A model generated the notes under the pieces. The model ran no database searches, was not told the origin of the DNA, and saw only the letters and a list, made by a program, of their open reading frames with translations. Shown here in pieces: positions 45,872 to 56,279 of a stretch of DNA of 64,000 bases. The stretch lies in contig NC_080541.1 in assembly GCF_028640845.1 (NCBI RefSeq), positions 158,356,502-158,420,501 on the forward strand, given 5' to 3'. Made by a program: the position numbers and the translations under genes. The number at the start of each line of letters is the position of its first letter. Within the stretch, counting starts at the first letter, position 1. This DNA comes from Ahaetulla prasina (taxonomy: Eukaryota > Chordata > Lepidosauria > Squamata > Colubridae).

Positions 45872-46852
45872 TTAAACATTCCTCCCCTCTCCCATTCTAT
45901 TTTCCATCATTTCCAAACCAGCTAACTTAGCATCTAACAACAAAGGATTCCCACTCTTTAAAACATTAATATAAAAATGTCTCGCTTTCATAACTGAATT
46001 AAGAAAATACTTTCTACCTCTAAAATTCACTGACAAACCCATTGGGACTTCCCATCTAAAATATATCTGATATTTCTTAAACTCATCCACCAAAAAAACA
46101 AATTCTCTTCTGTTTCTTAACATTTTAGGAGGAATTTCCTTCATCATTTTTATATCTTGTCCCAATATCTGAAATTTATTTTTATAAAAGGCTTGCAAAA
46201 TTTCATACCTAACCTTTTTAGTTGTAAAATAAATAACCACATCCCTAGGTACTCTATTTTGTCTTGCCCACCAAGAATTAACACGATAAATTCTTTCAAT
46301 ATTAATCTCAAAATCTTCTGGCTCCACACCCTTTATCTGAGCAAAGGCTTGCGTAAAAATCTCCTTTAAATTTTCCTTCCTATTTTGTTTCAACCCCCTC
46401 ACCCTTATAGCATATTCCATTAATCTATATTGTAATATTACTCTTTCTTCATCTGCCCTATCTACCTTTGCCTTTATATCTTCCATCTTATTATCTAAGT
46501 TCCAATTGTTTTGATTTTTTTGAATTTCTTCTATTTTCCTTTGCAACTCTAAATTAGCTTTATTAATTTCTGCAAGATCATCCTGCATCTGAATACAAGA
46601 GCTTAATATTTGCGCAATTGCATCCTTTACCATTTTCATTTCCCTCTTCTGCTCTTCCACCACTTCCTTGAAATCCAACATCTCTTTCTCTATTTCGTCA
46701 AATTTTTGATCTATTTCTAAAAAGTGACTCTCCAAAAACTCCTGTAAAGAATTTCTTACTTCCTTTTTGATTTCTTCTTTTAATTTTTGAATCTGAGCTG
46801 AAGAAATTTCAAAGTTTTTAATGACTTTTGGCACTATTTGCTTAAAAGCCAT
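45872..46852 (-). CDS. L1 ORF1p-like RNA-binding protein
   Basis: An intact frame of 326 codons from the Met of MAFKQIVPK (the frame stays open ten codons further, to 46882). L1 ORF1p is a trimeric RNA-binding chaperone that packages L1 RNA. The first 140 or so residues are rich in E, K, L and I with heptad spacing (IQKLKEEIKKEV, LAEINKANLELQRKIEEIQK) and form a coiled coil. Residues about 155-250 look like the RRM-type domain (IRVRGLKQNRKENL, IERIYRV, PRDVVIYFTTKKVRYEIL). Residues 255-320 look like the C-terminal domain. The length is near that of mammalian ORF1p (about 340). A minus-strand tandem repeat covers the first ten codons. An intact frame after insertion implies a young element. 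Confidence 0.85.
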   Translation of the reverse strand: MAFKQIVPKVIKNFEISSAQIQKLKEEIKKEVRNSLQEFLESHFLEIDQKFDEIEKEMLDFKEVVEEQKREMKMVKDAIAQILSSCIQMQDDLAEINKANLELQRKIEEIQKNQNNWNLDNKMEDIKAKVDRADEERVILQYRLMEYAIRVRGLKQNRKENLKEIFTQAFAQIKGVEPEDFEINIERIYRVNSWWARQNRVPRDVVIYFTTKKVRYEILQAFYKNKFQILGQDIKMMKEIPPKMLRNRREFVFLVDEFKKYQIYFRWEVPMGLSVNFRGRKYFLNSVMKARHFYINVLKSGNPLLLDAKLAGLEMMENRMGEGRNV

Positions 46853-47253
46853 TTTTAAAAAAAGATAGCAATAATAGACCAAGAAAAGAAAAGAAAAAAA
46901 TTAGAAAAAAGTTTCAAAAACTTATCTTCTAAATCACTATAATCCCAAAGAAGAAGAAAAAATATAAATCATAAGATTCTCATTTCTTCCATTTAGTCAG
47001 TATCTTCCTATATATCTTCTATTTCGACACACTTTTGGCACTATTTGCTTAAAAGCCATTTTTAAAAAAAAACAATATAACTTAATAACAGACCAAGAGA
47101 AAAAAAAATACTTAGAAAAAAAATAATTCAAAAAACTTTTCTTCTAAATCACTATAATCCCAAAGAAAAAGAAAAGATATAAATCATAAAATTCTCATGT
47201 CTTCCGTTTAGTCAATATGTTTCTATGTATCTTCTTTCTTCTATTTCAACACT
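46823..47253 (-). repeat. Two 208-bp monomers in the L1 5' region
   Basis: ACTTTTGGCACTATTTGC begins at 46823 and again at 47031; the units are about 90% similar. Each includes the ORF1 start codon region, so the upstream monomer holds a second copy of the first ten codons that then runs into non-ORF1 sequence. This resembles the promoter monomers of rodent L1 in design. Confidence 0.85.
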
Positions 47254-47704
47254 AGCCGTTAGTAAACATTTCTACTTTCGTTTTCAATACACACATTCCA
47301 CAAAACCGCCATTTGCTTTCTTCTCTCCTATCTTCGCAGCAAATAAATCCTCAGGGTTTACAATCTTCTTACAAACAAATGCTAGAACTCCAGTTTCTGC
47401 TCCGTCCACGTTACAATCCATCATAAATCAATTCCTGCCGTGAAAATTGGACACTTCGTTTGTTTGCCATAAAGGCAAATGCCTCACCCAGCCAGGAGCT
47501 TATCAGGTTATAGAAGGAGAACTTCCCGCAAGCTTTAAAAGCTTATTAGGGCATCTCAACCTCAACCTAATTGCTCATCTTTCCTTCTTTGCCCGAAGGA
47601 AAGAATTCCAAGCTGTCGGACCCAGATTTACGATGTCCTGACAGCTTTACAGACTAGGGAGTTAGCAGCTAAATCATAGCTGCTCTCCGCGAAGCGGAGC
47701 CAAA

Positions 47705-47712
47705 CCGGAAGT
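47705..47712. promoter_or_regulatory. ETS-type site at the L1 5' end
   Basis: CCGGAAGT, the ETS/GABP core, lies two bases inside the 5' end of the HAL1-like element. It is a plausible internal promoter element, inferred from motif and position only. It is conserved in the duplicate at about 49794-49801. Confidence 0.4.
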
Positions 47713-47826
47713 CCAACGTATCTTTTCTTTTATGTACACTGAGAGCATATGCACCAAGACAAATTCCTTGTGTGTCCAATCACACTTGGCCAATAAAATT
47801 CTATTCTATTCTATTCTATTCTATTT

Positions 47827-48762
47827 GTACAATAATATCCAAATCCACCTAATGTTCAACAAATCTCCTATAAACTCATCTGGCCAGGAAAATTAGCAAA
47901 TTAGAAATTAAAAAAATTAAAAAATTAAAAATTAAAAATTAGGAAATGCAGGCATTTGAAAAGAAAATGCTTATTCATACATCCATTTCATGCTGAATCA
48001 TGCCCATTTGTACCACATGCCATGCTTTGTTCCCTGAGGATGTTCCCTAAGGATGGGCTTCAGCATGAATCCAAAAGCTCAGAAGACTAAACCTCTGATC
48101 CCAGTGATTGATCCAGATTGGATCCTATAATATTATCCTTGGACACATGTATTAATGCCCTCCTTTGTATTTTAATATAATACAGTGATCTCTATAAGGG
48201 ACATTGCACGTAATGCAAGTTATTCTGACAGATGTATGTAGAAGATTGCAGTTCTAACTTTACAAAATCCTATATCAGTCTTTACTTATTTTTGCTGAAT
48301 TCACAAAAAGGGAGCATTTAGAATAGTGGCAAGTAAAATGCATGAATAAAATGCACAATTATCCTGCCTTATGCATGTCTTGTGGTATGTCCTGGTCTGA
48401 AACAAAGCATGAAGGTGTCCAGAGTGTATTAACTTAGATATTATTTAAAATGACCTAGGACTCAATGGGTGTTCCATATCCAGAGGCATAGCTTGCCGCA
48501 GATATAGAGAATGTACAATGAGACTGAGAACTATTTTGTTCAGAACTTGTTTGAAGCCTCCTTGAGGGATTAGATTGACTTCTGTGGAAATAGGTTGTTT
48601 GATTATGGGACATGTGTGATAGCCCCTTTATGAATGTTGAAGTTGAAAGGATGGAACTGCATGTTGGGATTCTACCAACCTTATCCAGGTTTGCCCAGAA
48701 GCTATAAGTAAAAAAGCAGCAATATGGCAAGACAAAATATTCAGCTGGGTACAGTTGCTTTT
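47827..48762. other. No gene or recognisable element
   Basis: AT-rich flank of the CR1/L3 insertion, with AAAATTA repeats near 47905-47940. It is duplicated at about 49913-50848. Confidence 0.5.
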
Positions 48763-50848
48763 CTATTTCGTCAAATTTTTGATCTATTTCTAAAAAGTGA
48801 CTCTCCAAAAACTCCTGTAAAGAATTTCTTACTTCCTTTTTGATTTCTTCTTTTAATTTTTGAATCTGAGCTGAAGAAATTTCAAAGTTTTTAATGACTT
48901 TTGGCACTATTTGCTTAAAAGCCATTTTTTTTAAAAAAAAAGATAGCTTAATAATAGACCAAGAAAAAGAAAGAAAAAAAAATTAGAAAAAAAAGTTTCA
49001 AAAAAACTTATCTTCTAAATCACTATAATCCCAAAGAAGAAAAAAAAATATAAATCATAAGATTCTCATTTCTTCCATTTAGTCAGTATCTTCCTATATA
49101 TCTTCTATTTCGACACACTTTTGGCACTATTTGCTTAAAAGCCATTTTTTAAAAAATATATAACTTAATAACAGACCAAAAGAAAAAAAAAATACTTAGA
49201 GAAAAAAAAATTCAAAAAACTTTTCTTCTAAATCACTATAATCCCAAAGAAAAAGAAAAGATATAAATCATAAAATTCTCATGTCTTCCGTTTAGTCAGT
49301 ATGTTTCTATGTATCTTCTTTCTTCTATTTCAACACTAGCCGTTAGGAAGCATTTCTACTTTCGTTTTCAATACACACATTCCACAAAACCGCCATTTGC
49401 TTTCTTCTCTCCTATCTTCGCAGCAAATAAATCCCCAGGGGCTTACAATCTTCTTACAAACAAGTGCTAGAACTCCAGTTTCTGCTCCGTCCACGTTACA
49501 ATCCATCATAAATCAATTCCTGCCGTGGAAATTGGACGCTTCGTTTGTTTGCCATAAAGGCAAATGCCTCACCCAGCCAGTAGCTTATCAGGTTATAGAA
49601 GGAGAACTTCCCGCAAGCTTTAAAAGCTTATTAGGGCATCTCAACCTCAACCTAATTGCTCATCTTTCCTTCTTTGCCCGAAGGAAAGAATTCCAAGCTG
49701 TCGGACCCAGATTTACGATGTCCTGACAGCTTTACAGACTAGGGAGTTAGCAGCTAAATCATAGCTGCTCTCCACGAAGCGGAGCCAAACCGGAAGTCCA
49801 ACGTATCTTTTCTTTTATGTACACTGAGAGCATATGCACCAAGACAAATTCCTTGTGTGTCCAATCACACTTGGCCAATAAAATTCTATTCTATTCTATT
49901 CTATTCTATTTGTACAATAATATCCAAATCCACCTAATGTTCAACAAATCTCCTATAAACTCATCTGGCCAGGAAAATTAGCAAATTAGAAATTAGAAAA
50001 ATTAAAAAATTAAAAATTAAAAATTAGGAAATGCAGGCATTTGAAAAGAAAATGCTTATTCGTACATCCATTTTATGCTGAATCATGCCCATTTGTACCA
50101 CATGCCATGCTTTGTTCCCTGAGGATGTTCCCTAAGGATGGGCTTCAGCATGAATCCAAAAGCTCAGAAGACTAAACCTCTGATCCCAGTGACTGATCCA
50201 GATTGGATCCTACAATATTATCCTTGGACACATGTATTAATGCCCTCCTTTGTATTTTAATATAATACAGTGATCTCTATAAGGGACATTGCACGTAATG
50301 CAAGTTATTCTGACAGATGTATGTAGAAGATTGCAGTTCTAACTTTACAAAATCCTATATCAGTCTTTACTTATTTTTGCTGAATTCACAAAAAGGGAGC
50401 ATTTAGAATAGTGGCAAGTAAAATGCATGAATAAAATGCACAATTATCCTGCCTTATGCATGTCTTGTGGTATGTCCTGGTCTGAAACAAAGCATGAAGG
50501 TGTCCAGAGTGTATTAACTTAGATATTATTTAAAATGACCTAGGACTCAATGGGTGTTCCATATCCAGAGGCATAGCTTGCCGCAGATATAGAGAATGTA
50601 CAATGAGAATGAGAACTATTTTGTTCAGAACTTGTTTGAAGCCTCCTTGAGGGATTAGATTGACTTCTGTGGAAATAGGTTGTTTGATTATGGGACATGT
50701 GTGATAGCCCCTTTATGAATGTTGAAGTTGAAAGGATGGAACTGCATGTTGGGATTCTACCAACCTTATCCAGGTTTGCCCAGAAGCTATAAGTAAAAAA
50801 GCAGCAATATGGCAAGACAAAATATTCAGCTGGGTACAGTTGCTTTTC
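48762..50848. repeat. Tandem duplication E, copy 2
   Basis: About 2.09 kb repeating 46689-48763, roughly 97-98% identical by eye. At the junction (48755-48770) TTGCTTTTC meets TCTATTTCGTC with only three shared bases. The frame at 48455-48925 on the minus strand is a chimera: the first 55 ORF1 codons run into unrelated flank, so it is not a gene. Confidence 0.95.
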
Positions 50849-51480
50849 CAATTCAAAATAAATTTTGGAAGATTCAGAATGGAAGAGATAATATCATGGT
50901 ATATCCACTGTCACTTTTTTTTATAGTTACAATGTTGGGGACTTGTACAGGAGTTATTAATGACAGTTTCTTGGAATTATGAACCCATAATAAACAAGAA
51001 TATTGTGGAGCAGGGAACATTTGACTTCAACCCAAACACACCCACTTCAGATATCTTTATATTCCCTGTCAACAAAGAGAGCAAAGATTTCCAAGATGTT
51101 TGATAGAATTCTAAACTCGATACTTCCAACTTTCTGTTTTGATTTTGCTTTTTATTTACAGAATTTTAGCATGCAATGCTACATTCTTCTCAGTTCTTTT
51201 ATTCTTTCTCTTTATAGCTTGTCATCTTTATATGCTAATACCATAAATAAGTTAGCACAGTTTTGTACTTAGATTTAGGATCTTTAATAAAGAGCCCAAT
51301 TTATAATCTGTCATATATTTTCAGAGCAATAACGATATTACAAATTTGAGTAATTTATTCTTGTTGTATTGCTTGTTTTGTGATTATAAGCTACTGAGTT
51401 TATAGGGGATAAGCTACTGAGTGTAAAGACAAGCTGTTGAATTTTGTTGTGTGCATTTCAGTAAAGATTTGATAGGTTGT
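50849..51480. other. No gene or recognisable element
   Basis: AT-rich unique-looking DNA. Confidence 0.5.
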
Positions 51481-52232
51481 AATTTTATTTTCAGCCATTC
51501 ATCAAAAATTGTGATATGATGTAGTTTAATCAGTCTGTCAAGTAAGTAAAGAATCTTAGTTAATTAATTCTTCAGCCAATCCAATTGGCCAATTCACTAT
51601 TAGTACTCAGTAAGGCTGGGTGACATGGTGATTCAGTGGTTAAGATACTGGGCTTGTCAGCTGGAAAGCTAGCAACCCAGGTTTGAGACCCAAGCCCCAT
51701 TGATGGGGTAATCTGCCATCCTTGCATCAGCTTCTGCCAACCTAGCAGTTCGAAAGCATGCAAATGTGAGTAGATAAATAGATACCACTTTGGTGGGAAG
51801 ATAACAGCGCTCTGTGATGTCGTGCTGGCCACATGACCATGGGAAATGTCTTTGGACAGTGCTGCTCAGTGACCTTGAAACAGAGATGAGCACCACCCCT
51901 TAGAGTCAGCAATGATTAGCAGGGTAAAATCCGCAGGGACTTTTTACCTATAGTCAATAATAGAGTACTGTATTCAACACCATAAAAATAAAATATAATT
52001 AGTTTTCAAATAATAGCAGAACTGTTTTTAGTTTCATAAATTAATTATGAATTACTTTTTAATATTCTCTCTGTCAAATTCTATTTTAGCAATAGGTCAG
52101 AAACCAAAAGCTTTCAAAAAGACTAGACCCAAAGACAAAATCTGTTTATTTTTCAGGTATAATTTTATTTTAGTTGATTGGTTATTTTGCAAGTTATGGT
52201 TGCTACCATTGCATGGCATCACTTGACTATAA
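51481..52232. repeat. Mosaic duplication F, copy 1 (contains a SINE)
   Basis: Repeated in direct orientation at 53451-54220. It includes the Sauria SINE at 51614-51948, and its last part also begins the 535-bp tandem repeat that follows. Confidence 0.93.
51614..51948 (+). mobile_element. Sauria SINE, plus strand
   Basis: Box A in GTGATTCAGTGGTTAAGAT, box B in GGTTTGAGACCC, body CTGCCAACCTAGCAGTTCG and tail CCTTAGAGTCAGCAATGATT. It is nearly identical to the copy at 53584-53918 because both were carried by duplication F. Confidence 0.93.
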
Positions 52233-53214
52233 TCATAGAAGTGAATGAAATTGAACGGTGCACTTCGACTCAAGGTGATGGTATGTTATCAACACAGAAC
52301 TGTATGATAGTATTGTGCATTATGTTGTGCTACTTTTTACTCTTGTGAATTGACTTCCTGATTCTTTTAACACTTTCTATGGTCTTTAAGTTTCTCAGCA
52401 TCTCCCTTTTTTTTTCTTTCACAGTGCAATTAATCCACCATTCTTCCAACTTCGTGGTTCTTTAGCTCAGTCTGAAAGCTTTCATAGTAGATTGGCTTCC
52501 CAAATCATTTATCAAGTCAGATCTTGGATCTGCTTATTTCTTTTTTTTTTTTTGGTGAGCTTGCCATTTGTCCCATTTTATTTTTAAGTCACCTGTTATC
52601 AGATTAATCTATTACACATTTTTAAGATATATTTCTTCTAAGAGCACAGGGCAATTTTCATTGAGATCTCTCTTCTTTGTTTATTTTTCAGGTATAATTT
52701 TATTTTAGTTGATTGGTTATTTTGCAAGTTATGGTTGCTACCATTGCATGGCATCACTTGACTATAATCATAGAAGTGAATGAAATTGAACGGTGCACTT
52801 CGACACAAGGTGATGGTATGTTATCAACACAGAACTGTATGACAGTATTGTGCATTATGTTGTGCTACTTTTTACTCTTGTGAATTGACTTCCTGATTCT
52901 TTTAACACTTTCTATGGTCTTTAAGTTTCTCAGCATCTCCCTTTTTTTTTTCTTTCACAGTGCAATTAATCCACCATTCTTTCAACTTCGTGGTTCTTTA
53001 GCTCAGTCTGAAAGCTTTCATAGTAGATTGGCTTCCCAAATCATTTATCAAGTCAGATCTTGGATCTGCTTATTTCTTTTTTTTTTTTTTGTGAGCTTGC
53101 CATCTGTTCCATTTTATTTTTAAGTCACCTGTTATCAGAGTAATCTATTACACATTTTTAAGATATATTTCTTCTAAAAGCACAGGGCAATTTTCATTGA
53201 GATCTCTCTTCTTT
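52143..53214. repeat. Tandem repeat, two units of about 535 bp
   Basis: Unit 1 is 52143-52678 and unit 2 is 52678-53214. Both start TGTTTATTTTTCAGGTATAA and end ATCTCTCTTCTTT. A few substitutions and T-run length changes separate them. A short third piece of the same sequence ends the mosaic at 54140-54220. Confidence 0.93.
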
Positions 53215-53238
53215 TGATTGGCTAAAATGAGTGATTAT

Positions 53239-53460
53239 TACCTATAGTCAATAATAGAGTACTGTATTCAACACCATAAATAAAATATAATTAGTTTTCA
53301 AATAATAGCAGAACTGTTTTTAGTTTCATAAATTAATTATGAATTACTTTTTAATATTCTCTCTGTCAAATTCTATTTTAGCAATAGGTCAGAAACCAAA
53401 AGCTTTCAAAAGACTAGACCCAAAGACAAAATCTGTTTATTTTCAGGTATAATTTTATTT
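53239..53460. repeat. Extra copy of a 220-bp segment in the mosaic
   Basis: Matches 51945-52160 and 53915-54140. The segment starting CCTATAGTCAATAATAG therefore occurs three times within 2.3 kb. It is joined on the left to 24 bases (GATTGGCTAAAATGAGTG...) not present at the other copies. Confidence 0.9.
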
Positions 53461-54220
53461 TCAGCCATTCATCAAAAATTGTGATATGATGTAGTTTAAT
53501 CAGTCTGTCAAGTAAGTAAAGAATCTTAGTTAATTAATTCTTCAGCCAATCCAATTGGCCAATTCACTATTAGTACTCAGTAAGGCTGGGTGACATGGTG
53601 ATTCAGTGGTTAAGATACTGGGCTTGTCAGCTGGAAAGCTAGCAACCCAGGTTTGAGACCCAAGCCCCATTGATGGGGTAATCTGCCATCCTTGCATCAG
53701 CTTCTGCCAACCTAGCAGTTTGAAAGCATGCAAATGTGAGTAGATAAATAGATACCACTTTGGTGGGAAGATAACAGCGCTCTGTGATGTCGTGCTGGCC
53801 ACATGACCATGGGAAATGTCTTTGGACAGTGCTGCTCAGTGACCTTGAAACAGAGATGAGCACCACCCCTTAGAGTCAGCAATGATTAGCAGGGTAAAAT
53901 CCGCAGGGACTTTTTACTTATAGTCAATAATAGAGTACTGTATTCAACACCATAAAAATAAAATATAATTAGTTTTCAAATAATAGCAGAACTGTTTTTA
54001 GTTTCATAAATTAATTATGAATTACTTTTTAATATTCTCTCTGTCAAATTCTATTTTAGCAATAGGTCAGAAACCAAAAGCTTTCAAAAAGACTAGACCC
54101 AAAGACAAAATCTGTTTATTTTTCAGGTATAATTTTATTTTCAGGTATAATTTTATTTTAGTTGATTGGTTATTTTGCAAGTTATGGTTGCTACCATTGC
54201 ATGGCATCACTTGACTATAA
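53451..54220. repeat. Mosaic duplication F, copy 2
   Basis: Copy of 51481-52232 with an added 18-base duplication of CAGGTATAATTTTATTTT near 54124-54160. It stops at GACTATAA, where unique DNA resumes. Confidence 0.93.
53584..53918 (+). mobile_element. Sauria SINE, plus strand (duplicated copy)
   Basis: Near-identical to 51614-51948; the only clear difference is CAGTTTGAAAG instead of CAGTTCGAAAG. It is a passenger of the duplication and not a new insertion. Confidence 0.93.
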
Positions 54221-54607
54221 AGCTCTTTTCAAATTATTCTAATTATGAGAACATTTTTGATCTCCTGCACTTTCTTAGAAAAAAAACATTTTCCCCCATT
54301 TTCCTCATGTTCATTTCTTAATCGCCTATGGAATTTATATATGAAAGATCTAGAAACTGGTTCTGTTGACCAATGTCACAACATAGGTTTACATTTGCAT
54401 CCGCCCCTTATTTGTTATTAAAGCAGTTTAAGCATATCCATCCAGCAGCTGTGACAAGATAACTGCTAGAGGCTATGACTTTAGCAACCTTCGAAGAAAA
54501 CCCATTTCAAAATAATGAAGTGTTCTTGCTTCTTGCTTTGCATACAGTTGTTCCTGCAAGGCAGTGAAAAATGTGATGCATACCCCTTGATTTGACAAAC
54601 AGGAAAT
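54221..54607. other. No gene or recognisable element
   Basis: AT-rich unique-looking DNA. Confidence 0.5.
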
Positions 54608-54614
54608 GAAGCTT

Positions 54615-54880
54615 TTTTTAAAAAATTTTTATTTAAATTTATATCCCGCCCTTCTCCGAAGACTCAGGGCGGCTTACAATGTGTTAAGCAATAGTCTTCA
54701 TCCATTTGTATATTATATACAAAGTCAACTTAATTGCCCCCAACAATCTGGGCCCTCATTTTACCTACCTTATAAAGGATGGAAGGCTGAGTCAACCTTG
54801 GGCCTGGTGGGACTTGAACTTGCAGTAATTGCAAGCAGCTGTGTTAATAACAGACAGACTTAGTCGCTTGAGCCACTAGA
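54615..54880 (-). mobile_element. tRNA-SINE with CR1-type tail, minus strand
   Basis: On the minus strand the head has a box-A-like AGTGGCTCAAGCGACTAAG and box-B-like AGTTCAAGTCCC. A middle part follows (GTTGACTCAGCCTTCCATCC, AAAATGAGGGCCCAG). The tail AGCCGCCCTGAGTC...GAGAAGGGCGGGATATAAA equals the CR1 tail at 8742-8815. A 7-bp duplication, GAAGCTT, flanks it at 54608-54614 and 54881-54887. The shared tail indicates mobilisation by that CR1. Confidence 0.88.
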
Positions 54881-54887
54881 GAAGCTT

Positions 54888-55311
54888 ATTGTGATAACAT
54901 TCACTGCACACAAACAGCTTGAACCTTTATCAACAGTTCCCAATTTCCTTTCTTTGCTTTTAAACAAAGATGGCCGGAACTCTTCAGTATGTCAAGCAGT
55001 AGCTTCTCTAATGTTCCCCATGGCTTTTATAAATTATCGTGTTTTATAATGAATCTTATATCCTAATGTCACAGCAACAAGTTCTCTAATTTGCCACAAA
55101 TAACCAGGATCAAACTGCAGAAAGATGGCTTCGCAGGTAGCGACGTATGAGTGTTCCCTATAGTTCAGATTGAGAAGACATTTCGGTCTTCATACATTTG
55201 ATACTTCTCTGAACATCTGGGTGAAAAATGTGAAGGAATCAAGAGCTTTAAGGGATTCCTGCATAATTTCACAATGCTGTGACTTTACTGATTCCCCCTC
55301 CTTCACTTCCA
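54888..55311. other. No gene or recognisable element
   Basis: Unique-looking DNA between two SINEs. Confidence 0.5.
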
Positions 55312-55532
55312 TCCAATGATGTCAGATTCTCAGAGACTGCCTTGACAAATCCCTGCAGTTTTCTTGGTGAAGTCTTTAGAAGTGGTTTGCCATTCTCTCC
55401 TACCTAGAGCTGAGAGAAGGTGACTGGCCCAAGGTCAGCCAATTGGTTTTATGCCCAAAGCAGGACTAGAACTCAGGGTATCCCAGTTTCTAGCCCGATG
55501 CTTTAACTACTGCACCAAACTGGCTCTTCTGC
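55312..55532 (-). mobile_element. tRNA-SINE with BovB-like tail, minus strand
   Basis: On the minus strand: box-A-like TTTGGTGCAGTAGTTAAAG, box-B-like GAGTTCTAGTCC, then CTTGGGCCAGTCACCTTCTC, GAATGGCAAACCACTTCT and the tail AGGCAGTCTCTGAGAATC. It is the same family as 32528-32750 and better preserved. Confidence 0.85.
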
Positions 55533-55539
55533 TGACTTC

Positions 55540-56185
55540 ATTGTACGTTCACTCAAAGAAAGAAAATACTCTCTCTGAACTTTTTACAACCGATAGAGGT
55601 TTTTGTCATCTGTTTTCATGTCTGCAGGCAGGAGATGGCCACAAAGCAGAAACTATTGATCATTGTTTCTGGGTTGACTGTAAACTGCTTTCAGCTTTTA
55701 TTTCCCCCACCTGGAACAGGCTAAGCCTCAAATAGGATAGGGTTATTCATCAGAATCTCTGTATTCCGATGCTGTGATCTGGGCAAAAAGAAAACAACTC
55801 ATAATATTCTTGTCTGTTAGATCATGGGGCTGCATCCTACCGATTTGTATCCACATCATGGAGAAAGACATATTATTTTCTCCTCTCTTTCTTGTCAATC
55901 TGCTCGGCGTTAGCAGAATTTGTCCGACTGCTAGCACAGCAATAGCCACAACTGGGTCTCTTAGCTTTATTTGTGAAGGAAAGGATTTCAATTCACTGTT
56001 ACCGAAGAAAGAAAAATAATAGTAAATATCTTCCCCCTTTGGACAGAAAGAAGCCGGATTTTTATTTAAAAGATAAGCAGAAATTTGTAGTGGAACATAG
56101 ATTTAAGGTCTCTTTAGCGTGATTTTTAAATACTTAACCCAACCAGAATAGTGTTACATAATACACCATCACCTCTCTCTCTGTG
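55540..56185. other. No gene or recognisable element
   Basis: Unique-looking DNA. Opposed 81-94 codon frames have no recognisable domain. Confidence 0.5.
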
Positions 56186-56188
56186 AGG

Positions 56189-56275
56189 CAGCTTTACAAC
56201 CTGTGGACTTCAGCTGCCAAAATTCCTGAGAATTCTGGGAGTTGGAGTCCACAGGTCATAAAGTTGTCATAATTG
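56189..56275. mobile_element. Palindromic MITE
   Basis: ACCTGTGGACTTCAGCTGCC and GGGAGTTGGAGTCCACAGGT are arms of a hairpin centred near 56230, with outer arms TTTACAAC / GTTGTCATAA less well matched. This is the typical fold-back form of a squamate DNA-transposon MITE. Target duplication not resolved. Confidence 0.65.
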
Positions 56276-56279
56276 CCCA

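Larger units (their letters stand above)
44641..47714 (-). mobile_element. ORF1-only L1 element (HAL1-like), minus strand
   Basis: A 3,074-bp insertion bounded by an exact 17-bp target duplication, AACGTATCTTTTCTTTT, at 44624-44640 and 47715-47731. On the minus strand the order is: 5' untranslated region starting GGACTTCCGGTTTGGC; two 208-bp repeats; ORF1; about 1.2 kb of A/G-rich non-coding DNA; AATAAA; and a (AAAAG)n/A tail. The minus-strand site (CAT/AAAAG) fits an L1-type nick. No endonuclease or RT is encoded. Mammalian 'half-L1' (HAL1) elements have this design. The element would need ORF2p from a partner L1. Confidence 0.88.
43985..47826 (+). mobile_element. Second CR1/L3-type LINE, split by an L1
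   Basis: A 5'-truncated copy that runs 43985-44640, is interrupted by the 3.07-kb L1 element, and continues 47732-47826 with its 3' end (AATCACACTTGGCCAATAAA) and (ATTCT)n tail. Its 5' end abuts the pentanucleotide tail of the preceding copy of the same family. Confidence 0.9.
46689..48763. repeat. Tandem duplication E, copy 1
   Basis: About 2.07 kb: the 5' part of the HAL1-like element (first 55 codons of ORF1 plus leader), the CR1/L3 tail and about 930 bases of flank. It is directly followed by copy 2. Confidence 0.95.

Noticed and set aside
48455..48925. 156-codon minus-strand frame starting like L1 ORF1
   Set aside because: A duplication joint fuses 55 ORF1 codons to unrelated flank; an accidental chimera.
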